Below are positions 54,480-64,000 of a stretch of 64,000 bases of DNA, piece after piece. Both the position numbers and the translations under genes were made by a program. Each line of letters starts with the position of its first letter. The stretch's first letter is position 1. This DNA is from Brasenia schreberi (Eukaryota > Streptophyta > Magnoliopsida > Nymphaeales > Cabombaceae), in assembly GCA_036023115.1 (NCBI GenBank), contig JAYKKT010000048.1, forward strand, positions 6,144,001-6,208,000. Direction: 5' to 3'. The notes beneath the pieces are model-generated. The model did no database searches. It was not told where the DNA came from and saw nothing but the letters and a program-made list of their open reading frames with translations.

Positions 54480-57400
54480 AGACTGAGGACATGGAAGAAG
54501 TCATGGTAAAGGTAGAAGAAGCACAACTAATTTGCAAATAAAGAAGAAATAAATCAAGAATCTAATAAAAGAAGTCATGGAAGAGGTAGAGGAAAATAAG
54601 AACAGCCAAACCAAAGAAGGTATGACAAATCAAATGTTCGATGTTACACTTATTATGAATATGAATATATTTCTCGAGAATGCAGAAATAATGCCGAAGA
54701 AAAAACAAATTTTGTGGAGAGAAAAATGAAGAATGAGATTTTACTTTGCTTTTTGATAACAAAGAAGAAGATACCAAAGATGTGAGCTCATGGTATTTTG
54801 ACCGGATATAAGTAGTCATGTATGTGGAGACAAAAACTTATTTGTGGAGCTTGATGAATTAATTGGAGGCAGCACAACTTTTGGATGCTCTTCAAGTACA
54901 TGTTAAGAGAAAATGTACAATTTTCATTCATTTCAAGAATGGGAGTCACAATTTATTTTAAATATTTTATTTGTGCCTTAAACAAAAAATAATATTGTGA
55001 GTTTAGAAAAATTCTTGGAGAAAAATTATGAGATTCACTTGAAGAATAAAAGTTTGATTATGAAGAACGATAAGTGAAAATTATTAGGAAGCATTCTCAG
55101 AGAAAAATGAAATGTTTGTTCTTAATATTCATAGGGATGTTCCAAGATTCTTATAATCTTGTTTCAAAGATGTTTCTTGGTTTCGATATATAAAATTGGT
55201 CACTTAAATTTTGATAGTCTTGAATTTGACGAGCAAAGGTAACATCATGAAGGGCCTATCAAGAATCAATCACCAAAATCAACTTTTTAGATGATGTATT
55301 TTCAATAAGCAAGCAAGAATGAGTTTTTGTAATTAGCCTCTATCAAGAGCACAACATCCTATGGAGTTGATATATTTTGGTGTGTGGACCTATCTTCGCT
55401 TGGTAAAAATAATTATTTTCTATTGATTGATTATTATTCTTGAAAAAATTGGGTGTACTTATTGAAAGAGAAACCAGAGGTGTTTGAGATATTTTAAAAA
55501 ATCAATATTATGGTGAAAAACAAAGTGACTGATACTTTTAAAGAACTTATGACCTTTTGTTGGAGGAATAGTCCATTGTCCCATGATACTTTCAAGATTA
55601 GTGCATCATTCTTAACATAGTGTATTGTCAAGAATATTGAAGAGCAAGAACATGTGTAAAGAATTTTGGGCGGAAGCAGTTGCTTGTATGGTCTACTTGA
55701 TGAATCAAAGTTATACTAAAAGTATTCATGGCAAAATACTTTCATGATGTATGGAATGGTTCACGCCAAGTGTCTTTCACTTGCCAACCATGTGGAGAGG
55801 TATGTGTCTATTGGTTAGGTTATGATTAAAGTTCCAAAGGTTACAAATCTTACAATCCTATCAATGGAAAATCATTATTAGTAGAGATGCATATTTTGAT
55901 TAAGAAAAATCTAAAGAATAAAATACTTCAAATCAAGACATACTTCTATTTCATTCTTTAAAGAATAAGAAAATGTGATGCAATCAGGTCTACCTCCAAG
56001 ACTTTCTCCTCAAAGTTCACATGAAAACAAAGCAAGTTCAATTGAAGGACAAGGAAGAACATGAAGCCTTCATGAGTTGTATGATGCAATGTGGTAATAC
56101 ATAATTTGAATAATTTTACTAACTTTTGTCTCTTTACAAATAGTGTTGTGAATCACAAGTCAAGAGGATATTGGTTAAGAGAAAAGCATCAAATGATGCT
56201 CCAATATACACACACTCTTGAATTTGGGTTCACCAATGCATCACACGCTCGCACATGAAAGTAGTTGAACATGTTTTGAGTGGGCTCATGCACACTACTT
56301 GTTGCATGTGACTCACCAACACACTCTCACCCATGAGTTGGATATGACTCACCAACTCTCACCCATGCACACACGGTCTGCCACACAATGGATATGACTC
56401 ACAAGGTGATAAAGTCCGACTCACTCACCACCGATTAAGGATAAGAGAGAGATTTAAAATACATAAACTATATAGGAAATCACCACCCATTTTCATTCAT
56501 ATGGATGGGTTTATATAACTTAGAACTCTCTAAATAGATCACTAAAACTAAATGCTGCAATTTTTAAAACATTAAAATTGTGTCCTAATTAATTTAAAAC
56601 TACTAACTAACTATTGCTGCTTAGGAGCTACATAAAGCACTTAATGACTACATGGAAAATGAAAAGAGAATTTAACTCCTAGGGAATCTAATGCTTCTTG
56701 AAAAGGTAGAAAATTAACTCTTGTATTTAATTCAATAGGTTGGCTAATAATAAATGATGCTTAGATCTCCTGGAATTCTTTTCTTGGTTGCTTGAGCTGG
56801 TTCCAAGTTGGAGTAAATGGCTCGATCAAAAGTATTGAGTTGTACTAGTTGGTGCCAAATAAATCCATGTCCTATAGATTGACTGCACATCCTGGTTGTC
56901 TTTGCCCAGCTTGTCTCTACATGCTCTTGGATTCCTATGAAATAGTAAGCCTATAGATTTTAGAAATGAAGTATGTAGTAAAAGATGAAAAGATGTCATG
57001 GATCAAGAAATTAAAGCAATCATGACACTTGGGAGTTGGTTACAGTTTCAAGAGGCAAAATCACTACTGAATCAAATATTTGTACAAGGCAAAGAAGAAC
57101 CCTAAAGATGAAATTGGAAGGTAAAAAGCAAGATTTGTGGCCACACAAAAGCAAAGAATGGATTATGGTAAGGTATTTGCTCTAGTTTCTCATTTGGAAA
57201 ACATTTGCATAGTTATTTCTTTGGCAGCTCAAAATCAATTGAAGATGTATAAAATAGATGTGAAGTCGGCTTTCTTGAAAGAAGTTCTTGAGGAAGTTTA
57301 CATTAATCAACCATTGGGCTATATAATTGAAGGATATAAAGATAGTCTTGTATTGATCAAATACTGGGATATTTAGTTTACATTGATCAACCACTAGGTT

Positions 57401-57720
57401 AGTGATATTGATAATTAGAAGTGTACTATTGGGCTTGTTTTCTTGATGAACAATTCTGCATTTACTTTGAGCTCCAAGAAACAACCTATTGTTACTTTAT
57501 CTACAATGCGAAGCAAAATATGTGGCAAAAACTTTTCTATTTATTATGTAATTTGGCTTAGAAGTGTATTGAAGGAACTTCACCAATCACAAAAGAGATC
57601 ATACAAAGATTTGTTTAGAGAGTGTGTTTCAAAGGAGGTTGAGCTTGAATTGTGAAGCCTTAAGATCAAATTGCAAATATATTCATTGAACTTTTGAAGA
57701 CCCGAAAATCTTGCAACCCA
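54480..57720 (+). mobile_element. Ty1/copia retrotransposon relic
   Basis: Plus-strand decayed polyprotein. A gag end with a degenerate zinc knuckle (CYTYYEYEYISREC, ~54643-54685), protease region near 54785-54850 (a WYFD...SSHVCGDKNLFVELDE-like reading), GAG-pre-integrase and integrase remnants 55000-55800, RT at 57137-57376 ('GKVFALVSHLENICIVISLA', 'YKIDVKSAFLKEVLEEVYIN'), and RNase H/C-terminus at 57400-57700 ('LSSKKQPIVTLST', 'RECVSKEVELEL'). The RT palm with the YVDD box has been deleted. No LTRs found. An unrelated ~850-bp insert interrupts it at about 56110-56960. Confidence 0.85.
56110..56960. other. Insert of unknown type within the copia relic
   Basis: Between the integrase/RT hinge remnant (56000-56100) and the resumption at MDQEIKAI (about 56998). 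It contains tandem-like 'gactcacc'/'ctcaccaact' words at 56300-56430. No coding potential or termini identified. Confidence 0.5.
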
Positions 57721-58137
57721 CAATGAGCTATCCATTCAGTACAAACACACCTATTGTTTCTGATATTTATTCTTATAGATTTTTTATTACTATCCCACAC
57801 TACAATTTATTGAGAATGAGCAATGCTTTGGAAAGAATAGGAGGAGAAGTGGAAGCTTCATTTAGCTAGGGATTTGTGGCATCGGTGTTGTTTTTCTTTT
57901 ACCTAATGATGATATAGTTTTTCAAAAATTGCAGTTAGTACTGGCATGGCCAAATCAAATTTAAATAGGGTGTTGATAAATAAACTTGATTTATTTAGAA
58001 AAGTTCATGTTTTCTTTAGACAATCAATAATTTTTTATTTATGAAATTTGGCTTATAAGAGTTTTTATTATGTGAATTGTTTTCATAGAATTTTGTTTTT
58101 AGAAAAGTTACTTATTTTATTATTAAAGTTCGACAAG
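57721..58137. other. No gene recognised
   Basis: AT-rich sequence between the copia relic and LINE copy F. Confidence 0.6.
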
Positions 58138-58159
58138 AAAGTTATGAAACTTCTATACA
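58138..58159. repeat. 22-bp TSD of LINE copy F (left)
   Basis: Begins aaagttatg and ends cttctataca; identical to 59729-59750. Confidence 0.95.
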
Positions 58160-59728
58160 ACAACAACAACAACAACAACAACTAAGCCTTTTCCCATACT
58201 AGACGGGGTCGGCTACATGGATTCTTTGTTTCCACATATCTCTATCGTGTGCCATGTTAGCAGTTAACTCCCAATAAGCTAGATCATTCTTTATTGTTTC
58301 TTTCCAACACTTTTGTGGTCGTCCTCTACCTCTTTTAATACTTTCCAAATTTAGGTTTTCTAACCTTCTTACAGGTTCTTCTTTTGATCTTCTTTCTATA
58401 TGTCCAAACCATCTTAAACGATGTTCTCTCATTTTATCCTCTATTGGTGCCACTCCTAATTTGTTTCTAATAACCTCATTATGTATACGGTCTTTTCTTG
58501 CATGACCACTCATCCATCTCAACATCTTCATTTCTGTCACAGACATCTTTTGTACATGTTGATGATTAACTGCCCAACACTCAGAACCATAAAACATGGC
58601 AGGCCTAACTGCTGCTCTATAATATTTACCTTTTAATTTTAATGGTATCTTCTTATCACAAAGAATACCTGATGCTCCTCTCCATTTTAACCAACCAGCA
58701 TTAATTCTATGTGTAACATCTCCATCAATTCTTCCATCACTTTGAAAAATTGACCCTAAGTATTTAAAACTTTCCTTTTGGGGAATGCAATGTGTGCCAA
58801 TTTTAATTTCTATGTCCTCTGAAATAGCCAAATGATCAAACTTACATTCCATATATTCTGTCTTTGTTCTACTAAGTCGGAGGCCTTTGTTTTCTAATGT
58901 TTCTCTCCATAGTTCCAATTTTCTATTAACTTTTTCCTTAGACTCCTCCACTAATACAATGTCATCTGCAAATAACATACACCAAGGTACTTCATCTTGA
59001 ATATATTTTGTTAACTCATTCATCACCATTATAAATAAGTATGGACTTAAAGTTGATCCTTGATGTAACCCAATATTAACTTCAAAGAAGTCTGTCGTTC
59101 CTTCATGAGTCCTCACACATGTTTTTGCACCATCATACATGTCTCTTATAAGGTTAATATATGTCAATGGGATACCTCTTTTTTCCAAAGTTCTCCAAAG
59201 AACCTCCCTCGGTACCCTATCATAAGCTTTTTCTAGATCAATAAATATCATGTGAAGGTCTTTCTTTTTTGCTCTAAAATGTTCCATAAGACGTCTCAAA
59301 AGGTGAATCGCTTCAATAGTAGATCTACCTGGCATAAATCCAAATTGGTTCTCTGTTGTACTTTATACTTGTCTTAACCTACGTTCAATAATTCTTTCCC
59401 ATAATTTCATAGTATGACTCATTAACTTGATACCTCGATAATTCGCACAATTTTGAATGTCTCCCTTGTTCTTATATACGGGTATAAGTGTACTTGCTCT
59501 CCATTCCTCGGGCATCTTTTGGTTTTTCCATATTTCATTAAATAGTCTTGTGAGCCAAGTGATTCCTATTTCTCCTAGTATTTTCCAAACTTCTATAGGA
59601 ATATTATCTGGTCTTACCGATTTACCACTCTTCATATGTTTAAGAGCCTCTTTGACTTCATTCTTTTGAATACGTCGGTAGAAATTGTGGTTTATATACT
59701 TTTCTGACTTGGCTAAATTTATAATTTC
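58160..59728 (-). mobile_element. RTE-type LINE copy F (best-preserved RT)
   Basis: 5'-truncated insertion with a perfect 22-bp TSD and a long (CAA)n tail (58160-58182 on the plus strand). The frame 59335-58199 is open for 378 codons, the longest of the window: '[19 protein letters not shown]', '[20 protein letters not shown]', '[18 protein letters not shown]' with intact FADD, the thumb region, and the C-terminal '[20 protein letters not shown]'. Upstream, 59635-59363 is open in the same frame, separated mainly by one stop (RLRQV*STT). The endonuclease is lacking because of the 5' truncation. About 10 bp of untemplated sequence lies between the truncated 5' end and the TSD. Probably the youngest RTE insertion here. 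Confidence 0.95.
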
Positions 59729-59750
59729 AAAGTTATGAAACTTCTATACA
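59729..59750. repeat. 22-bp TSD of LINE copy F (right)
   Basis: Identical to 58138-58159. Confidence 0.95.
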
Positions 59751-60640
59751 GTATTTTATTTATTTTTACAATGTAATGAAAGTTAATGATTTTATGCGAG
59801 ATCAAAGAGAATTTACCATTTTGTTTTCTTCTTCCTCTCTTCTTTGAAATTTTGTTATTTGATTGTTATTGATCTTGAGTACCTATTCTAACTCCTCTTT
59901 CCCCGTTTTAGTCTAGCACCTTTTATCACTTTTATCTTCTTCATATTGTCTTCACAAGATCATTTTTTGCTCTCATTTCTTTTTATTTCTCCTCTTTTAC
60001 TCTAATTGACTACAACCAGCATATTCTTTTCAATACCAAAAAAGAAAAGGGATTACTTTCTCTAAATTGTCATCCTTAACTTGTTAAAATATTGATTTCA
60101 TACAGGAGAGAAAGAAATGAAATATTTTTGTCTAATATTTTTTTATATGTTGCAAAATCAATTTCAAATGCTATAAGTTAGAGAAAAAAGAGAAAATATA
60201 TGATGATTCTTATAAAATAAGTTTCAACTATTAACTTATCTGTGTGTGCAATTTCCTCTTAAGAATATATGTTTAGTGCACTAAGAGCAATAGGTGACTT
60301 GGCTAGGGGGTCAACTTACAAAATAATACATGATTAGTCGAGGGTGTAATTGAAACAACCCATATACTGAAAGAAAAGGATAATTAGTGAGTAACCACTA
60401 AACATAATAAAACAAATAAGTAGATGAAATGTTTGATAGAAAGATATGGGTTTTAAGGATTTATTTTTAACATATAATAAAACGTAAATACACAATGTGA
60501 AATTTTCTTTCTGACAATAGCCAATCACCAACATACAAAAGGATATGGGTTTTAAGGATTTATTTTAACACACTTAGTTGTTTACCTTACATATAGAAGG
60601 ATTCATTTTTTCCACTATGTACTCTTTGGTGATAGATCCT
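59751..60640. other. No gene recognised
   Basis: AT-rich. A ~26-bp direct repeat (gatatgggttttaagg...) occurs at about 60443 and 60542. Confidence 0.6.
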
Positions 60641-62650
60641 TCAGGTCAAGTATTATTGTATACATAGTTTTTCAATATAAATGGCCCAACAAGTTGTACC
60701 TCTTTTGATAAAAGGATGGTTAAGTGTACCATAATATAAAAAAAAGCAAGGAGGAAATGTCATCTCCAATTTGCTATTAGGAATGACATCTTCTAATGTA
60801 TTTACCTTATAATTCACAAAAAAATATGCACAACTCATTTATGACAATTATTCACTTTTTTGGTGCATTCTTATGCATGTCAACTAGAATGGGATATTGT
60901 ATGAAAACATGACAATTATGACTTTTTTAAACTAATAATTTTGTGCTCATGCACTTGTACCTTTTAGATATATCTATTAAAAACCCATTGGGTAACTTAA
61001 TATTGTCTTCATCTCCATTTGTGTGTTACAAACCTTTGCATGCAAGCACTCATTAACCTCAATGTCTTCATGTCCGTTTGCGACTTCATATTAACATTTT
61101 TTATCATCCTTTCTTATTATAAATGATAAAATCTTATCATATATGTTCTTCCCAATGCACATAACGTCAAGATTATGATGCACTAGTAAAGTCTTCCAAT
61201 ATGAAAGCTAAAAAAAAACTCTTTTTCTTCAATCAAGGACAGTACTATCTTCTATACATGATATTTTTCTAAATACAATGTTTTTATGACCTTCCTACTA
61301 TTATAAAACATCTTCACCACTTAATGGAATTGGAACCTCCTTGTATTTTGTCTTGCCATCAAATGATGAGGTATTGTTTCTTGAAGCATGATTCATGGTA
61401 GGAAAAGACAATATTAACATTTTTTGGTATGTAGCAAATGAATACAAACAATATTCACATAACAAATGGAATAAGTTATAACCTTTAGTCTTTCTTCCTG
61501 ACAATATGCTATAAGCAGAAAAGTCGTCAATCATCCATAGCACAACCACATGCATTCGAAATACTTCTTACTTCTTTGAATCATATGATAGAACTCTAGT
61601 ATTCCAAAGTACTTTTAACTCATAAATTATTGGTTAGAGATACACATCAATATTATGCACATATGACTTTGACCCATCCATAAGTAACGATATTATGATA
61701 AATGGTTGTTTCATAGTCTTCTAAAGACACAAATTATATGACATTAGCATGACTAACCAACAACTCTGACTAATTCTAGATGAAATTATGAATGGACTAA
61801 ACCCATTACTTATAAAGCCAAGTCACATTTTTGGGTCTTTGACGGAAACAATGGATGCACCTCATCAAAGCGTCTCCATCCTTCTAAATCTCTAGAATTA
61901 CTGAGCTTGTTGAAAGCAACCCTTCAAGTTGTGGTATGCAAACTTGTGAACTCTACGTTCTTGTTTGATCCAAACAACCTCTGAAGCCTTGGTATTAGTG
62001 AGAAGTGTTAAACTATTTTGAAAGGCACATTCTTCTTCCATGTCATATTGTCTCAAGATTTCAATCTTAACAAATTGCATTCTAAGTTAGGGCACCTACC
62101 TATATGCTCATGTTTGCCTCTATACAAGACAATAATTACATGCATCTATTTTGATATTGTCTAATCCAAAATCTGTTAACTTCTTAGTATCATACCAACA
62201 TTCTAGAACCAAATTACATTATGGAGTCACACCCTTAAATACTTCTAACAAGTAATCAATTGCCTTATTTGAAGTATGATGCATACATTTGATCTAAAAC
62301 AAATATATCACAAATGATATCAATGAGTACTTTTCACATCTTGATCATAGAGGCTTAGTTGTATTTTTAAATATTTTTCAATGTTAGTTGATTTTCTATC
62401 ATACACATTTTCATCTCCATGTGTTTTAGGTGGAGTGAAAGCATCTTGTACCATGTTTATCATATCCTCAATAATTTTTTAGTAAAATATTAGGTATTTG
62501 TTGCTCACCATAAAAGATCCAAGTAGTATACTTTGGAGTAAAATCATAATGGTGAAATTTTACCCATTTCGGTCTTCAATACCTTTATTATAATATTTTG
62601 AATAAAGATAAAAGAACATCTACTCATAAACTTGCAGCCTACAACACGCA
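60640..62650 (-). mobile_element. CACTA (En/Spm) TNP2-like transposase relic
   Basis: Minus-strand decayed TNP2-type transposase. From N to C: 'CMHHTSNKAIDYLLEVFKGV' and a KIDACNYCLVYRGKHEHIGR-like stretch (62290-62110), a 'PRLQRLFGSNKN' reading (~62000), 'LEGWRRFDEVHPLFPSKTQK' (61890-61830), then 61555-61301 beginning MHVVVLWMIDDFSAYSILSG with 'PIPLSGEDVL' at its end, and a YW...HNLDVMCIGKN-like stretch near 61190-61140. These are the signature blocks of the family (MHAAxLWTINDFPAY, HNLDVMHIEKN). Many stops. CACTA termini and the 3-bp TSD were not found. Confidence 0.85.
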
Positions 62651-63726
62651 AGCCGAGAATATGCTTGATAACTATTTCTTGTTATATGAAACATAAACAT
62701 AAAATTTTGTTGAAACCATATGATGAACTCAATAAAACTAAATCTTGAAAGAAGTACATGTTAGCCAATGCACTTCCTATGCAAATAGCATGTTGTAGGC
62801 CAAAAAAAAAATTCAAGCATCTGAAACTGGCCATATCTAGGGTCAATCTTTGTATGCTACAATTCTTAGCTAGGACTAGGTTTGATTGAATAGATCTAAT
62901 GCTAAGGTAGGTATTGGATACAAGTCTACTTAGTCCCTCTTTTGAGGCCACATGCCTTTCCTCTAAAGAATGGGAAATCTTTCTCGTGGTGCATGAATCA
63001 AAATGCATGAGGATAGCGATACAACATTCTGTGACTAGGTATTGTACCGCTAGGAGATTAATGGATGTATGAGGGATTTGTTTACAATTGTGTGCAGTTT
63101 GTGGGTTTCGATTAGAGTCCATATTAGATTTTTTTTACAAAGAAAAGCCTAAGCTTAACAAAAGTGCATTCATTCATTCTCCGAAAATCAAACTGATCAC
63201 CTACGCGTGAGAGAAAGAGAACCCTGTGTGAGCTCATTGGAGTTTAGGTTAAGATAAATGGCCGGTTTGGTGAGGCAGTTTAGGGAAGGTGGTTCTTGCT
63301 TGAGTGAGCACTGTACCTTTCAAGTCATAAGCATATGAAGGCTTAGGCCTCAGACTAAGGCTCTACGTTTAGGTCTAGCACAACCTATGATGAAGGAAAC
63401 CTAAATATGAGTAACCATGAAATTCCGAATGACACTGACTCAATTAACATAAGAGGTTGCTGAATGCACCGAACTGTATGCAGCCTTCTGATAAGCAGGA
63501 AAGTAACATCAATACGTATTAGAGACTTGCTCAAGCAGAACCTAATAAGTACCTATGCACCAAACAAATGTCAAACCATCCAAAGCACATAACACCTCGC
63601 TAGAAAGATAGAACTAACGCAGAGATCTGAAGAAGGATAGATTTGATTTACCGATCGTTTCTACAAGTCGCAATAATGTTGATTGACTGTAGCTTGGTGT
63701 GCCTTAACCCTTTTGAGAGTTTCAGG

Positions 63727-63730
<4 letters not shown>
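62651..63730. other. No gene recognised
   Basis: Contains a 146-codon minus-strand open frame (63122-62682) without a recognisable motif. It may be chance or part of an unannotated exon. Confidence 0.5.

Positions 63731-63793
<63 letters not shown>
63731..63793. repeat. (GA)n microsatellite
   Basis: About 31 perfect GA units. Open frames on both strands across it encode only ER or LS repeats and are artefacts. The flanks to 64000 show no recognisable gene. Confidence 0.97.
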
Positions 63794-63796
<3 letters not shown>

Positions 63797-64000
63797 CCTC
63801 AGAGAGCGCCGCGGGAGGTTCCAAAGAGGGAGGAAGATGGGCCGGGAGTGAGAGCAAACCCATGAGAAAAAGAAAAATAAAGGAGGAAAATTATTCTTGT
63901 ACCCGGAAAGTTCTAACTGTTCAATAGTGGGAAGATGTCATTATCTATTCCGCAGTGCCACATTATCTGATGGCTGCCGCTTAATTTCTCAAACCCAGAC
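63794..64000. other. No gene recognised
   Basis: Locally G/C-richer than the rest (gagcgccgcgggagg). It could be the leader of a gene lying partly outside the window, but nothing supports this directly. Confidence 0.4.

Noticed and set aside
62682..63122. 146-codon minus open frame as a gene
   Set aside because: No domain, no recognisable composition and no splice-site support; left as unannotated.
63648..63865. Open frames rich in Ser-Leu or Arg-Glu
   Set aside because: Translations of the (GA)n repeat on the two strands.

Overview
The window is nuclear DNA of a flowering plant. It is AT-rich, has long introns with canonical GT/AG borders, and is packed with plant transposon families (hAT, CACTA, Mutator-like, Ty1/copia, plant L1 and RTE-type LINEs). 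Nothing in it is bacterial or organellar. I cannot place the species from sequence alone.

Only two host genes can be supported, and both have to be assembled from exons that look unconnected at first sight. (1) A minus-strand LURP-one-related (LOR/DUF567) gene has coding exons at 19941-19720, 14196-13948 and 12665-12528. All junctions are in phase 0 and the product is 202 aa. (2) A plus-strand Yippee-like zinc-binding protein gene has coding exons at 25770-25865, 28939-28982, 50616-50724, 50808-50863 and 51177-51234. The product is 120 aa and has the exact CX2C-X52-CX2C spacing. The two genes are transcribed divergently from a ~5.8-kb region. Intron 1 of the LOR gene (5.5 kb) holds a 5'-inverted (twin-primed) LINE with a nested Pack-MULE. 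Intron 2 of the Yippee gene (21.6 kb) holds a nested cluster of LINEs, LTR retrotransposons and a Mutator-like element, about a third of the window.

Layout: 1-930 and 3400-5550, two hAT transposase relics; 6.1-10.6 kb, an RTE relic, an L1 relic, a copia relic with diverged LTRs and an RTE 3' tail; 12.5-20.1 kb, the LOR gene; 20.2-25.4 kb, intergenic with a hairpin-forming microsatellite and a small hAT-like MITE; 25.4-51.3 kb, the Yippee gene; 52.4-63 kb, L1, copia, RTE and CACTA relics; 63.73 kb, a (GA)n tract.

The most notable elements are as follows. An LTR retrotransposon at 35321-39264 (5-bp TSD, PBS, PPT) encodes no recognisable retroviral proteins. It carries fragments resembling a pentatricopeptide-repeat (PPR) gene and a 52-bp minisatellite whose copy number differs between two copies of the element. 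A Mutator-like family (17869-18556 with a 9-bp TSD, and 46132-46550) carries a captured RRM (hnRNP-type) fragment. An RTE-type LINE family with (TTG)n tails is present in at least eight copies or fragments, several nested in one another. No transposon copy appears coding-competent. The two host genes have no evident functional link.
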